From: JAABQT01 sp035459025
GTDB lineage: Bacteria; Pseudomonadota; Gammaproteobacteria; Burkholderiales; SG8-39
Reading direction: 5' to 3'
Assembly (NCBI GenBank): GCA_035459025.1
Contig: DATHYT010000034.1
Coordinates: forward strand, 42,766-106,765
DNA length: 64,000 nucleotides
Under the pieces are notes generated by a model that searched no databases, was not told where the DNA came from, and was given only the letters and a program-made list of their open reading frames with translations. Shown piece after piece: positions 32,138 through 41,692 of the stretch; within the stretch, counting starts at the first letter, position 1; each line of letters starts with the position of its first letter. Made by a program: the position numbers and the translations under genes.

Positions 32138-33405
32138 TACCGGCGGATTTCTCCGTGGCCGAGGACGATGAACTTTTGCGTGGTGAGGCCCTCGAGCCCC
32201 ACCGGCCCGCGCGCGTGCAGCTTGTCGGTGGAGATGCCGATCTCGGCGCCGAGGCCGAACTCGAAGCCGTCGGCAAAGCGCGTCGAGGCGTTGACCAGCA
32301 CCGAGCTCGAGTCCACCTCGCGCAGGAACTTCTGCGCGCGCGCTTCGTCCGCGGTGACGATGGCGTCGGTGTGCTGCGAGCCGTACCTTGCGATGTGCTC
32401 GATGGCCTCGTCGACGCCCTTGACCACGCGGATCGACACCACCGGCGCGAGCCACTCGGTGGCGAAATCGGCCTCGGTCGCGGGCTTCGCGCCGGGCAGG
32501 AGCTTTCGCGCGGCGTCGTCGGCGCGCATCTCGACGCCTTTCGCGCTGAAGATGCGGCCGATCTCGGGCAGCACGCGCGGCGCGATGCCCTCGGCCACCA
32601 GCAGCGTCTCCATGGTGTTGCAGGTGCCGTAGCGCTGCGTCTTGGCGTTGTCGGCGATTCTCACCGCCATCGCCGGGTCGGCGCGATCGTCCACGTAGAC
32701 GTGGCACACGCCGTCCAGGTGCTTGAGCATCGGGATGCGTGACTCGCGCATCAGGCGCGCGATCAGATCCTTGCCGCCGCGCGGCACGAGGATGTCCACG
32801 TACTCGTGCAGCGTGATCAGCTCGCCCACGGCGGCGCGGTCGGCCACTTCCACGACCTGCACCGCCGCCTCGGGCAGGCCCGCCGCCTTCAGGCCCGCGC
32901 GCACGCACGCGGCGATGGCGCGGTTGGAGTGCAGCGCTTCCGAGCCGCCGCGCAGTATGCAGGCGTTGCCGGCCTTCACGCACAGCCCGGCGGCGTCCGC
33001 GGTGACGTTCGGGCGCGACTCGTAGATGATGCCGATGACGCCGAGCGGCACGCGCATGCGCGCCACTTCGATGCCCGTGGGGCGCGTCACGCGCCCGGAG
33101 ACCTCGCCCACCGGGTCGGGCAGCGCCGCCACCTGCTCGAGCCCGGCCGCCATCTGCTCGACAAGGGCCGGCGTCAGCGTCAGCCGGTCGACGAACGCCG
33201 CGTCGCGCCCGTCCTTCTGCGCGTGCGCGACGTCATCGCGGTTCGCGGCGAGCAGCGCCGCCGCGTCGGCGCGCAGCGCCGCGGCCATCGCCGCGAGCGC
33301 GCGGTTCTTGGCGCCGGTGTCGGCGCGGGCGAGGACGCGCGCGGCGGCGCGCGCCGCCTGGCCCAGGCCGCGCACATAGGCTTTTACGTCAAGCTTTTGA
33401 TCCAC
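32137..33405 (-). CDS. proA: Glutamate-5-semialdehyde dehydrogenase (gamma-glutamyl phosphate reductase)
   Basis: A 422-residue NADPH-dependent reductase of proline biosynthesis. An aldehyde-dehydrogenase fold is visible, with the segment VPLGVIGIIYESRPNVTADA and the catalytic Cys region KTQRYGTCNTMETLLV. Full length for the family. Its 5' end overlaps the holA 3' end by 17 bases. Confidence 0.96.
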   Translation of the reverse strand: MDQKLDVKAYVRGLGQAARAAARVLARADTGAKNRALAAMAAALRADAAALLAANRDDVAHAQKDGRDAAFVDRLTLTPALVEQMAAGLEQVAALPDPVGEVSGRVTRPTGIEVARMRVPLGVIGIIYESRPNVTADAAGLCVKAGNACILRGGSEALHSNRAIAACVRAGLKAAGLPEAAVQVVEVADRAAVGELITLHEYVDILVPRGGKDLIARLMRESRIPMLKHLDGVCHVYVDDRADPAMAVRIADNAKTQRYGTCNTMETLLVAEGIAPRVLPEIGRIFSAKGVEMRADDAARKLLPGAKPATEADFATEWLAPVVSIRVVKGVDEAIEHIARYGSQHTDAIVTADEARAQKFLREVDSSSVLVNASTRFADGFEFGLGAEIGISTDKLHARGPVGLEGLTTQKFIVLGHGEIRR

Positions 33406-34393
33406 CGGCCAATTTTAACCCCAGGGCGGCGAACTGGTCCCAGGGGTCGCCGCGCGCCACGCCCTTTGCCACGCGGTCGATGAACGCCGCCTGCGCGAGC
33501 GCCGCATCCAGCGTCGCCGGCGTGTAGCGCCGCGCCGCGGCTTGCACCGCGCGCTGCAGCGGCTTGTTGTACAGGCGCTGCTCGCCGAACAGGCGCTCGG
33601 CGCTCTTGCCCTCGGCCAGGCCGCGCAGCACGAACAGCGCGCTCGAGACCGCGAACAGCACGAAGGTCGGCGACTCGCCCTCGCCGCGCAGGCCCTGCAG
33701 GACGCGCGCGTAGCGCGCGGCATCGCCCGACACCAGCGCCTCGGCCGCGGCGTACGGGTCGTAGCGCGCCACCGAGGCCACCGCGTCCTCGACGGTCTCC
33801 AGCGCGAGCTCGCCCGGCGGCGCGAGCAGCGCCAGCTTCTGCACCTCCTGGTGCGCGGCGAGCAGGTTGCCTTCGACGCGCTCGGCGAGGAACTCGAGCA
33901 CCTCGCGCGGCGCCTTTTGCTGCTGGCGCGCCAGGCGCTCGCCGATCCACTGCGGCAGGCGCGCGCGCTCCACCGGCCAGATTTCGACCACCACGCCGGC
34001 CGCGGCGAGCGCGCCGAACCACGCCGAGGACTGGCCGGCGCGGTCCAGGCGCGGCAGGCTGACCAGCGTCAGCATCTCGGCGTCGAGCCGCTTGCAGTGC
34101 TCGACGATCGTCTCGGCGCCCGCGGTGCCGGGCTTGCCGCCCGGGATGCGCAGCTCGATCAACTTGCCGCCGCCGAAGAGCGACCGGCTCGCCCCGGCGT
34201 GCGCGAGCGCGCTCCAGTCGAAGCCGCGCTCGGCGATGAATACCTCGCGCTCGGCAAGGCCGCGCTTACGCGCCGCGGCGCGCACCGCGTCGGCCGCTTC
34301 CAGCGCGATCAGCGGCTCGTCGCCGTGGATGACGTAGAGCGGCGCGAGCGTCTTCGCGAGCTGCGCCTCGAGCTGCTCGGCGCGCAGCTGCAT
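33389..34393 (-). CDS. holA: DNA polymerase III delta subunit
   Basis: A 334-residue clamp-loader wrench subunit that opens the beta clamp. The N terminus LRAEQLEAQLAKTLAPLYVI plus HGDEPLIALEAADAVR is typical; GNLLAAHQEVQKLALL belongs to the conserved helical middle domain, and the ASVARYDPYAAAEALVSG segment precedes the C-terminal collar domain. The lptE-holA order with a one-base overlap (TGATG) is standard in proteobacteria. Confidence 0.95.
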   Translation of the reverse strand: MQLRAEQLEAQLAKTLAPLYVIHGDEPLIALEAADAVRAAARKRGLAEREVFIAERGFDWSALAHAGASRSLFGGGKLIELRIPGGKPGTAGAETIVEHCKRLDAEMLTLVSLPRLDRAGQSSAWFGALAAAGVVVEIWPVERARLPQWIGERLARQQQKAPREVLEFLAERVEGNLLAAHQEVQKLALLAPPGELALETVEDAVASVARYDPYAAAEALVSGDAARYARVLQGLRGEGESPTFVLFAVSSALFVLRGLAEGKSAERLFGEQRLYNKPLQRAVQAAARRYTPATLDAALAQAAFIDRVAKGVARGDPWDQFAALGLKLAGGSKA

Positions 34394-34884
34394 CAGTTCG
34401 CGGCCGCGGGCGGCAGCGCCGCGGCGAGGCGGCGCATGATCTGCTGCACCATGTCGGCCTGCATATCGCGGAACAGCAGCTGCTCCTCGGTCTCCTTGGC
34501 GAGCGCCACCGCGTCGTCGTAGGTGACGTCGCGCGTCAGCGTGACCGTGCTCGGCGGCACGAAATTTGCGCCCTTGCCGTCGTCGACGCGAAAGCCGACC
34601 CGGTAGATGAGGCGGTACTCGCGCACGCGCCCGGCGGCGCTGAGCGCGAGGATTTCCTTCGAGCGCGTCTCCTCGCTGAACTGCAGCTGCGCCTGGGCCG
34701 CCTTGGGATCGTCGACCACGCGCGTCGCGCTTCCCGACTGGATGTGCCTCTTCAGCTCGAGCGCGATGCCGCCGGTGGCCCCGGGCACGTACAGCGTCTC
34801 GAAGGGCATGTCGGCCGCGCCGCGCAGCTGGAAGCCGCAGGCGGCGAGGAGCAAAGCGGCAGCGGTGGCGAGCGCGAGCCTCAA
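34393..34884 (-). CDS. lptE: LPS-assembly lipoprotein LptE
   Basis: A 163-residue outer-membrane lipoprotein that plugs the LptD barrel for LPS export. The lipobox LLLAACGFQLRG gives lipidated Cys16 followed by the conserved GFxLRG. The start is a TTG overlapping the leuS stop (TTGA); no ATG or GTG precedes the signal peptide in frame. The usual leuS-lptE-holA neighbourhood supports the call. Confidence 0.93.
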   Translation of the reverse strand: MRLALATAAALLLAACGFQLRGAADMPFETLYVPGATGGIALELKRHIQSGSATRVVDDPKAAQAQLQFSEETRSKEILALSAAGRVREYRLIYRVGFRVDDGKGANFVPPSTVTLTRDVTYDDAVALAKETEEQLLFRDMQADMVQQIMRRLAAALPPAAAN

Positions 34885-37430
34885 ACGACGACGTTGATGA
34901 GGCGCCCGGGGACGATGATGATCTTCTTGATCACCTGGTCCGAGATGTATTTCTTCACCACTTCGCTCGCCGTAACCAGGGACTCGATCGTGCCCCGGTC
35001 GGCGGACGCGGGCGCCTGCAGCTTGCCCCGGGTCTTGCCGTTCACCTGCAGCACGTACTCGGTCACGTCCTGCTTGAGCGCGCCCGCGTCGGGCTCGGGC
35101 CAGGGCGCGGCAAGCACGTCCTCGCCGAAGCCGAGCGCGCGCCACAGGTGGTGGCTGAGATGCGGCGTGACGGGTGCGAGCAGCCGCAGCAGGATCGACA
35201 GGCCTTCCTCGCTGACGGCACTGCGGCCCGGTATCGCGTCGAGCGCATTGAGGATCTTCATCGCGGCAGAGGCCACCGTGTTGAACTGGTGCTTGCCGAG
35301 GTCGTAGTTCGCCTGGCGCAGCACGCTGTGCACCTCGTGGCGCGTGGCCTTGTGCTCGCCGGCGGGGGCCGGCCCGGCGGCGTACTTCTGCGCATAGGCC
35401 CACACGCGCCTGAGGAACCGGAACGAGCCCTCGACGGACTCGTCCGACCATTCCAGCGTGTTGGTCGGCGGCGAGGCGAAGATGATGTAGAAGCGCGCCG
35501 TGTCGGCGCCGTACTTGTCGATCAGCGCCTGCGGGTCGACGCCGTTGTTCTTCGACTTCGACATGGTGCCGATGCCGTCGTACACCGCCTCGCGGCCGTC
35601 CTTCGTCTTCGCCGCGAGGATCCTGCCCTTGGCGTCGCGCGTCACCTCGACCTCGGCCGGGTTGATCCACTCGCGCCGCCCGCCCGCCTCGCTGTAGTAG
35701 GACTCGGCGAGCACCATGCCCTGGGTGAGGAGATTGGTGAACGGCTCGTCCACCTCGAGCAGCCCCTCCGCCTTCATGGCGCGCGTGAAGAAGCGCGAAT
35801 AGAGCAGGTGCAGAATGGCATGCTCGATGCCGCCGATGTACTGGTCGACCGGCATCCAGTAGTTCGCGCGCGCGTCGAGCATGGCCGCGTCGTTGTCCGG
35901 GCAGGCAAAGCGCGCGAAGTACCAGGACGAATCGACGAAAGTGTCCATGGTGTCGGTCTCGCGCCGCGCGGGTTTGCCGCACGACGGGCACGCCGTCTCG
36001 AAGAATGAAGGCAGCTTCGCCAGCGGGTTGCCGGTGCCGTCGGGCACCAGGTGCTCGGGAAGCAGCACGGGGAGCTGGTCATCGGGCACCGGCACGTCGC
36101 CGCACGCGGGGCAGTGCACGATCGGCACCGGGCAGCCCCAGTAGCGCTGGCGCGAGATGCCCCAGTCCCTGAGGCGCCACTGCACCTGCTTCTCGCCCAG
36201 GTTCTTCGCCTTCAGGTCGGCCGCGATGGCGTCGACCGCCGCCGCGTAGTCGAGCCCATCGTACTTGCCCGAGTTGATGCAGGTGCCGTACTCGGCGTAC
36301 GCCGCCTGCCAGGGCGCGGGCACCGCATCGCCCGCCGGATGGCGGATCACGCATTCAATGGGCAGGCCGTACTTGAGCGCGAAGGCGTAGTCGCGCTCGT
36401 CGTGCGCCGGCACGCCCATCACCGCGCCCTCGCCGTAGCCCATCAGCACGTAGTTGCCGACCCACACCGGGAGCGGCTTGCCGGAGACCGGGTGGGTGCA
36501 GAAAAGCCCCGTCGGCATGCCTTTCTTCTCCAGCTGCGCGAGGTCGGCTTCCATCACCGCGCCGCGCTTGCACTCCTCGACGAAGGCGGCGAGCTTCGGA
36601 TCGTTCTTCGCCGCGAACGCCGCGATCGGGTGCTCGGCCGCGACCGCCATGAAAGTGGTCCCCATCAGGGTGTCGGCGCGCGTCGTGAACACCCACAGCG
36701 TGCGCGCCTTGCCTTCGATCTGGTAGGGAAAGCCGATGCGCACGCCCTCCGAGCGCCCCAGCCAGTTCTTCTGCATCAGCTTGACCTGCTCGGGCCAGCC
36801 GTCCATCGTCTCCAGCGCGCCGAGCAGCTCGTCGGCGTATGCGGTGATGCGCAGGAAGTACATCGGGATCTCGCGCTTCTCGATGAGCGCGCCGGTGCGC
36901 CAGCCGCGCCCGTCGATCACCTGCTCGTTGGCGAGCACGGTCTGGTCGACCGGATCCCAGTTGACGACGCCGGTCTTCTTGTAGGCGAGGCCCTTGCGGA
37001 ACAGGCGCGTGAACAGCCACTGGTTCCACTTGTAGTACTCGGGCCGGCAGGTGGCGAGCTCGCGCTCCCAGTCGAGCGCGAAGCCGAGCGCCTGCAGCTG
37101 GCGCTTCATGTAAGCGATGTTGTCGTAGGTCCACTTCGCCGGCGGCACCTTGTTCGCCATCGCCGCGTTCTCTGCGGGCAGCCCGAAGGCGTCCCAGCCC
37201 ATCGGCTGCAGCACGTTGAAGCCGCGCATGCGGTAGTGGCGGGTGAGCACGTCGCCGATGGTGTAGTTCCTCACGTGCCCCATGTGCAGCTTGCCCGAGG
37301 GGTAGGGGAACATCGACAGGCAGTAGAACTTGGGCCGCGCCTTGTCCTCGAGGCAGCGGAAGGACCCGCGAGCCTTCCAGAAGGCCTGCGCCTCCTGCTC
37401 GACGCTGCGGGGATCGTAGTGGGGCTGCAT
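34881..37430 (-). CDS. leuS: Leucyl-tRNA synthetase
   Basis: An 849-residue class I synthetase. The HIGH motif is in PYPSGKLHMGHVRNYTIGD, the CP1 editing domain includes the threonine-rich TTRADTLMG, and the KMSKS loop reads GTMSKSKNNGVDP, with Thr at the usual first Lys. Start ATG 37430 gives MQPHYDPRSVEQEAQAFW; the longer upstream reading has no synthetase similarity. It is the head of the leuS-lptE-holA-proA-nadD-rsfS-rlmH series. Confidence 0.97.
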   Translation of the reverse strand: MQPHYDPRSVEQEAQAFWKARGSFRCLEDKARPKFYCLSMFPYPSGKLHMGHVRNYTIGDVLTRHYRMRGFNVLQPMGWDAFGLPAENAAMANKVPPAKWTYDNIAYMKRQLQALGFALDWERELATCRPEYYKWNQWLFTRLFRKGLAYKKTGVVNWDPVDQTVLANEQVIDGRGWRTGALIEKREIPMYFLRITAYADELLGALETMDGWPEQVKLMQKNWLGRSEGVRIGFPYQIEGKARTLWVFTTRADTLMGTTFMAVAAEHPIAAFAAKNDPKLAAFVEECKRGAVMEADLAQLEKKGMPTGLFCTHPVSGKPLPVWVGNYVLMGYGEGAVMGVPAHDERDYAFALKYGLPIECVIRHPAGDAVPAPWQAAYAEYGTCINSGKYDGLDYAAAVDAIAADLKAKNLGEKQVQWRLRDWGISRQRYWGCPVPIVHCPACGDVPVPDDQLPVLLPEHLVPDGTGNPLAKLPSFFETACPSCGKPARRETDTMDTFVDSSWYFARFACPDNDAAMLDARANYWMPVDQYIGGIEHAILHLLYSRFFTRAMKAEGLLEVDEPFTNLLTQGMVLAESYYSEAGGRREWINPAEVEVTRDAKGRILAAKTKDGREAVYDGIGTMSKSKNNGVDPQALIDKYGADTARFYIIFASPPTNTLEWSDESVEGSFRFLRRVWAYAQKYAAGPAPAGEHKATRHEVHSVLRQANYDLGKHQFNTVASAAMKILNALDAIPGRSAVSEEGLSILLRLLAPVTPHLSHHLWRALGFGEDVLAAPWPEPDAGALKQDVTEYVLQVNGKTRGKLQAPASADRGTIESLVTASEVVKKYISDQVIKKIIIVPGRLINVVV

Positions 37431-37521
37431 CGTGGCGAAACGCGCGGAAGGCGCGGATTTTAGCGCATCGCCCCCGGGCGAAGACCCGGTTATGCTTGCG
37501 CTCAGGGCCATGGATATCTCG

Positions 37522-38400
37522 ATGAAACGCGTGCTCGCCATCGTCGGCGCCGCGCTGCTTGCCGCCACCGCGCCGGCACGGGCGGCGCCGGCCGCGGTGG
37601 TGGAAGGCGTGCAGATGCCGGCCTGGGTGGAGCGCGCCGGCATCGGCGCGGCGCGGCGCCAGCCGGTTGCGCCCGGGATGGAGCTGCGCGGCGGCGACGA
37701 GCTGCGCACCGGCGTGGGCGCGCGCATCTACGTCAAGCTCGGCGAAGGCAGCCTGGTGAAGCTCGGCGAGAACGCAAGCCTGCGCATCCTTGAAGTCGCG
37801 CCCGAGCGCGGCGGCTTGTTCAAGGCGGCGCTGCACGTCCTGGAAGGGGCATTCCGCTTCACCACCGATCTGCTGGCGCAGGCGCGCCGGCGCCAGGTGA
37901 GCATCCGCGTCGCCAACGTCACCGCCGGCATCCGCGGCACCGACCTGTGGGGCAAGTCGGTGCCGGACAAGCAGATCGTGTGCCTGATCGAGGGCAGGAT
38001 CGAAGTCGGCGCCGAGGGCGAGGCGCCGGTAGTCATGGACGAGCCGCGCCAGTTCTACCAGCGCGTGAAGGGCGCGACCCAGCCCGTGGGCTTCGTCGAC
38101 GCGACGCAGCTCGCGCAGTGGGCGCGCGAGACCGAAATCGAGGAGGGCCGCGGCGCGGCGCGCAGCGGCGGCAACTGGAGCGTGACGCTCGCGCGCGCGG
38201 ACACGCAGAAAGCGGCGCTCGAGGTGTACGACCGGCTGCGCGACGCCGGCTACGCTGCCGAGATCTTTCCCGTCAAGTCGGGCGCCGGGCACGAGTACCG
38301 GGTGCGCATTTCCCGGCTGAGCACGAAAGCCGACGCCGAGGCGCTCGTTGATCAGTTGCGCGGCACCGCCGGCGTCGAGGATCCGCAAGTTTCCAACTAG
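37522..38400 (+). CDS. Exported FecR-domain protein with C-terminal SPOR domain
   Basis: A 292-residue periplasmic protein. A signal peptide (MKRVLAIVGAALLAATAPARA) precedes a FecR-like domain at about residues 30-160, including GDELRTGVGARIYVKLGEGS and VANVTAGIRGTDLWGKS. A C-terminal SPOR domain follows from about residue 215 (WSVTLARADTQKAALEVYDR), which normally binds denuded septal peptidoglycan. An ATG 12 bases upstream (37510) is an alternative start. TATGCT at 37491-37496 is a likely -10. It probably acts at the cell envelope or septum; exact role unknown. Confidence 0.85.
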   Translation: MKRVLAIVGAALLAATAPARAAPAAVVEGVQMPAWVERAGIGAARRQPVAPGMELRGGDELRTGVGARIYVKLGEGSLVKLGENASLRILEVAPERGGLFKAALHVLEGAFRFTTDLLAQARRRQVSIRVANVTAGIRGTDLWGKSVPDKQIVCLIEGRIEVGAEGEAPVVMDEPRQFYQRVKGATQPVGFVDATQLAQWARETEIEEGRGAARSGGNWSVTLARADTQKAALEVYDRLRDAGYAAEIFPVKSGAGHEYRVRISRLSTKADAEALVDQLRGTAGVEDPQVSN

Positions 38401-38412
38401 GAGCAATCTGCC

Positions 38413-39363
38413 ATGCCGCGTGCGCTACTCGCCGTCCTCGTCCTCGCCGCGTCGCTCGCGGCGCAAGCGCAGTCCTGGCCGTCGAAGCCGATCCGGCTGG
38501 TCGTGCCCTATCCGCCGGGCGGCTCGACCGACGTCACCGCGCGCACGCTCGCCGAGCGCGTGTCGCCGGCGCTCGGCCAGCCGCTGGTGGTGGAGAACCG
38601 CGCCGGCGCCGGCGGCAACATCGGCATCGAGCACGCGGCGAAGAGCGACGCCGACGGCTACACGGTGCTGATCGCGCCGGACTTCGTGGCGAGCGCGCCG
38701 CACGTGTACAAGCTGAACTACGACCCGATGACGCAGCTCGTCCCGGTGATCCAGCTCACGCGCCAGCCGGTGGTGCTCGCGGTGCACCCGTCGCTCGGCG
38801 TGCAGTCGGTGGCCGAGCTCGTGGCGCTGGCCAAGGCGAAGCCCGGCCTCGCCTACGCCACTTCCGGCGCCGGCTCGCAGCAGCACATCGCCGCGGAATG
38901 GTTCGCCAAGCTCGCCGGCATCCAGCTGACGCACGTGCCCTACAAGGGCGGCGGGCAGGCGATCGCGGACTTCATCGGCGGGCAGGTGCCGATCGCCTCG
39001 CTCGGCTCGACGCCGGTGATCCCGCACCACAAGTCGGGCAAGGTGAAGATCATCGCGCAGACGACGAAGTCGCGCGCGCCCAGCCTGCCCGAGGTGCCGA
39101 CCTACGAGCAGGCCGGCATGGCGGGCCTGGTGATCGACCAGTGGCTCGGCGTGTTCGTGCCTGCCGGCACCGACGCGCAGGTCGTGCGGCGCCTGGCCGC
39201 CGAGTTCGACAAGGCGCTCGCCGAGCCCGCGGTGCGCGAGCGCCTGGCGAATGCCGCGCTCGAGGCCGTCGGCGGCAGCACGGAAGACTTCGCGCAGCTG
39301 GTGCGCGCGAACTTCGAGACCTATCGCAAGCTCGTCGCGGACCTGAACATCCGCGTCAATTGA
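38413..39363 (+). CDS. Bug-family (TctC) periplasmic solute-binding protein
   Basis: A 316-residue receptor of the tripartite tricarboxylate transporter superfamily, abundant in Burkholderiales. The signal peptide ends ASLAAQAQSWP. The family motifs KPIRLVVPYPPGGSTDVTAR, VENRAGAGGNIGIE and THVPYKGGGQAIADFIGGQV are intact. No TctA or TctB permease gene is adjacent, which is normal for orphan Bug proteins. It is 12 bases after the FecR-SPOR gene with GGAGC as a likely SD. Ligand unknown. Confidence 0.93.
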   Translation: MPRALLAVLVLAASLAAQAQSWPSKPIRLVVPYPPGGSTDVTARTLAERVSPALGQPLVVENRAGAGGNIGIEHAAKSDADGYTVLIAPDFVASAPHVYKLNYDPMTQLVPVIQLTRQPVVLAVHPSLGVQSVAELVALAKAKPGLAYATSGAGSQQHIAAEWFAKLAGIQLTHVPYKGGGQAIADFIGGQVPIASLGSTPVIPHHKSGKVKIIAQTTKSRAPSLPEVPTYEQAGMAGLVIDQWLGVFVPAGTDAQVVRRLAAEFDKALAEPAVRERLANAALEAVGGSTEDFAQLVRANFETYRKLVADLNIRVN

Positions 39364-39379
39364 GGGCGCGCGCGCAGAC

Positions 39380-39385
39380 TATAAT
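39380..39385 (+). promoter_or_regulatory. -10 element of the uvrD-like gene
   Basis: A consensus TATAAT at 39380-39385 lies only 9 bases before the TTG start at 39395, predicting a transcript that begins within a few bases of the start codon. A TTGAGG hexamer (39360-39365) lies upstream with only a 14-base spacer, shorter than optimal. Confidence 0.5.
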
Positions 39386-39394
39386 CGGAGTGTT

Positions 39395-41569
39395 TTGTCG
39401 CTCCGACTCGAAGACCTCAACCCCGAACAGCTCGCCGCCGTCACGCTGCCCGCCGGCCACGCGCTGATCCTTGCCGGCGCCGGCAGCGGCAAGACGCGCG
39501 TGCTCACCACGCGACTCGCCTGGCTGCTGCAGACGGGCGCCGTGACGCCCGCAGGCGTGCTCGCCGTGACCTTCACCAACAAGGCGGCGCGCGAGATGCT
39601 CGCGCGCCTGACGGCGATGCTCGCGGTGAACCCGCGCGGCATGTGGATCGGCACCTTCCACGGCCTCTGCAACCGCATGCTGCGGGCGCACCACCGCGAG
39701 GCCGGGCTGCCGCGCGAGTTCCAGATCCTCGACACGCAGGACCAGCTCGCCGCGGTGAAGCGCGTGCTGCGCGCACTGAACGTGGACGAGGACCGCTACC
39801 CGCCGCGCGACGTGCAGTACTTCATCATGGGCCGCAAGGAAGAGGGCCTGCGCGCGCGCGACGCGCTCGCCGGCGACGACACCTCGCGGCGCTACGCCGA
39901 GTTCTACGACGCCTACGACGAACAGTGCCGGCGCGAGGGCGTGGTGGACTTCGCCGAGCTGCTGCTGCGGAGCTTCGAGCTGCTGTCGCGAAACGAGCTG
40001 CTGCGCGAGCACTACCGTGCGCGCTTGCGTCACCTGCTGGTGGACGAGTTCCAGGACACCAACCGCCTGCAGTACCGCTGGCTGAAGCTCCTCGCCGGCG
40101 AGGGCGCGAGCCTGTTCGCGGTCGGCGACGACGACCAGTCGATCTACGCCTTCCGCGGCGCCAACGTCGGCAACATGGCCGAGTTCGAGCGCGAGTATCC
40201 GGGCGCGCGCGTGCGGCTCGAGCAGAACTACCGCTCGCAGGGCAACATCCTGGACGCCGCCAACGCGCTCATTGCGCATAACGCCAAGCGCCTGGGCAAG
40301 AACCTGTGGACCGCGGCCGGCGCGGGCGAGCCGCTGCGCGTGTTCGAGGCGCAGTCCGACGCCGACGAGGCGCGCTGGATGGTGGAGGAGATTCAGGCGC
40401 TCAAGCGCGAGGGCACGCGCTTGAACGAGATCGCGCTCCTTTACCGCTCGAACGCGCAGTCGCGCGTGCTGGAGCATGCCCTGTTCACCGCCGGGCTGCC
40501 GTACCGCGTGTACGGGGGGCTGCGCTTTTTCGAGCGCGCCGAGGTGAAGCACGCGCTCGCCTACCTGCGCCTGGTGGCCACGCCCGCGGACGACAACGCG
40601 TTCCTGCGCGTGGTGAACTTCCCGGCGCGCGGCATCGGCGCGCGCACGCTGGAGGCGCTGCAGGACGCGGCGCAGGCCGCGGGCCGCAACCTCTACGAGA
40701 CCGCGCTCGCCAGCCCCGGGAAGGTGGCGCCCTTCATTGCCCTCATCGAGTCGCTGCGCGAGGCGTGCGCTGGCCTCACCCTCGCGGAGAGGGTCGAGCA
40801 GGTGGTGGCCAAGAGCGGGCTCATGGAACACTACCGGCGCGAGCGCGAGGGCGCCGAGCGCCTGGAAAACCTCTCGGAGCTGGTGAACGCGGCGGCCGCC
40901 TTCAGCGCCGAGGACGCGGCGGTCGAATCGGACGAGGACACCGATCCGCTCACCGCGTTTCTCACGCATGCGGCACTGGAGGCCGGCGAGCACCAGGCAG
41001 GCGAGGGCCAGGACGCGCTTCAGCTGATGACCATGCACTCGGCCAAGGGCCTGGAATTCAACGCCGTGTTCGTGAGCGGGCTGGAAGAGGGCCTGTTTCC
41101 GCACGAGCAGAGCGTGATGGAGAAGGACGGGCTGGAGGAGGAGCGGCGCCTGATGTACGTGGCGCTCACGCGCGCGCGCCGGCGCCTCTACCTGTCTTTC
41201 GCGCAGACGCGGCTGCTGCACGGGCAGACGCGCTACAACCTGCCCTCGCGCTTCATCGACGAGCTGCCGCAGGGGCTGCTGAAGTGGCTTACGCCGCGCT
41301 TCGAGCACAAGCGCAAGCCCTCCACGTTCACCGCGGGGGCGTTCACGCGCGCGCCCAAGCGCGACCCGCGCTTCGGTGGGGCGCCGGCGGGCACCGGCGG
41401 GGCGCCGAGCGGCTTTCGCATCGGCCAGAACGTGCTGCACGCCAAGTTCGGCGCCGGCGTCATCGTCGACGCCGAAGGCCAGGGGACCGATGCGCGCGTG
41501 CAGGTGAACTTCGGCCGCGAGGGCGTGAAATGGCTCGCGGTGGCGGTGGCCAAGCTGCAGGCGGCCTGA
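39395..41569 (+). CDS. uvrD: UvrD/Rep-family superfamily I DNA helicase
   Basis: A 724-residue 3'-5' helicase for nucleotide-excision and mismatch repair. Walker A LAGAGSGKTRVLTTRLAWL (27-45), motif Ia VTFTNKAAREM, Walker B LVDEFQDTN, motif III FAVGDDDQSIYAFRGA and motif V TMHSAKGLEF with motif VI YVALTRAR are all present. The C terminus IGQNVLHAKFGAGVIVDAEG is the RNA-polymerase-binding Tudor-like domain found in UvrD and PcrA. The start is an unusual TTG; no alternative ATG precedes the conserved N terminus. Confidence 0.95.
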   Translation: MSLRLEDLNPEQLAAVTLPAGHALILAGAGSGKTRVLTTRLAWLLQTGAVTPAGVLAVTFTNKAAREMLARLTAMLAVNPRGMWIGTFHGLCNRMLRAHHREAGLPREFQILDTQDQLAAVKRVLRALNVDEDRYPPRDVQYFIMGRKEEGLRARDALAGDDTSRRYAEFYDAYDEQCRREGVVDFAELLLRSFELLSRNELLREHYRARLRHLLVDEFQDTNRLQYRWLKLLAGEGASLFAVGDDDQSIYAFRGANVGNMAEFEREYPGARVRLEQNYRSQGNILDAANALIAHNAKRLGKNLWTAAGAGEPLRVFEAQSDADEARWMVEEIQALKREGTRLNEIALLYRSNAQSRVLEHALFTAGLPYRVYGGLRFFERAEVKHALAYLRLVATPADDNAFLRVVNFPARGIGARTLEALQDAAQAAGRNLYETALASPGKVAPFIALIESLREACAGLTLAERVEQVVAKSGLMEHYRREREGAERLENLSELVNAAAAFSAEDAAVESDEDTDPLTAFLTHAALEAGEHQAGEGQDALQLMTMHSAKGLEFNAVFVSGLEEGLFPHEQSVMEKDGLEEERRLMYVALTRARRRLYLSFAQTRLLHGQTRYNLPSRFIDELPQGLLKWLTPRFEHKRKPSTFTAGAFTRAPKRDPRFGGAPAGTGGAPSGFRIGQNVLHAKFGAGVIVDAEGQGTDARVQVNFGREGVKWLAVAVAKLQAA

Positions 41570-41621
41570 GTCGCCGCCGCCCGACGCTGCAGTAGTAGAC
41601 GGCGGGCACCGGAATCTGAGT

Positions 41622-41627
41622 AGAATC
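41622..41627 (+). promoter_or_regulatory. Candidate -10 element of the DUF4398/OmpA operon
   Basis: TAGAAT lies at about 41622-41627 in the 123-base gap after uvrD. It sits in an imperfect inverted repeat (CGGAATCT...AGAATCCG, one mismatch) resembling the perfect repeat at 6961-6991. The gap otherwise contains a good SD (AGAGGA) before the ATG at 41693. Confidence 0.4.
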
Positions 41628-41692
41628 CGTCGCACCTCGCGGCGTAAGGCGCGGGCGCGAAACCCCCCATCGCATTTCCAGAGGAAACATCC

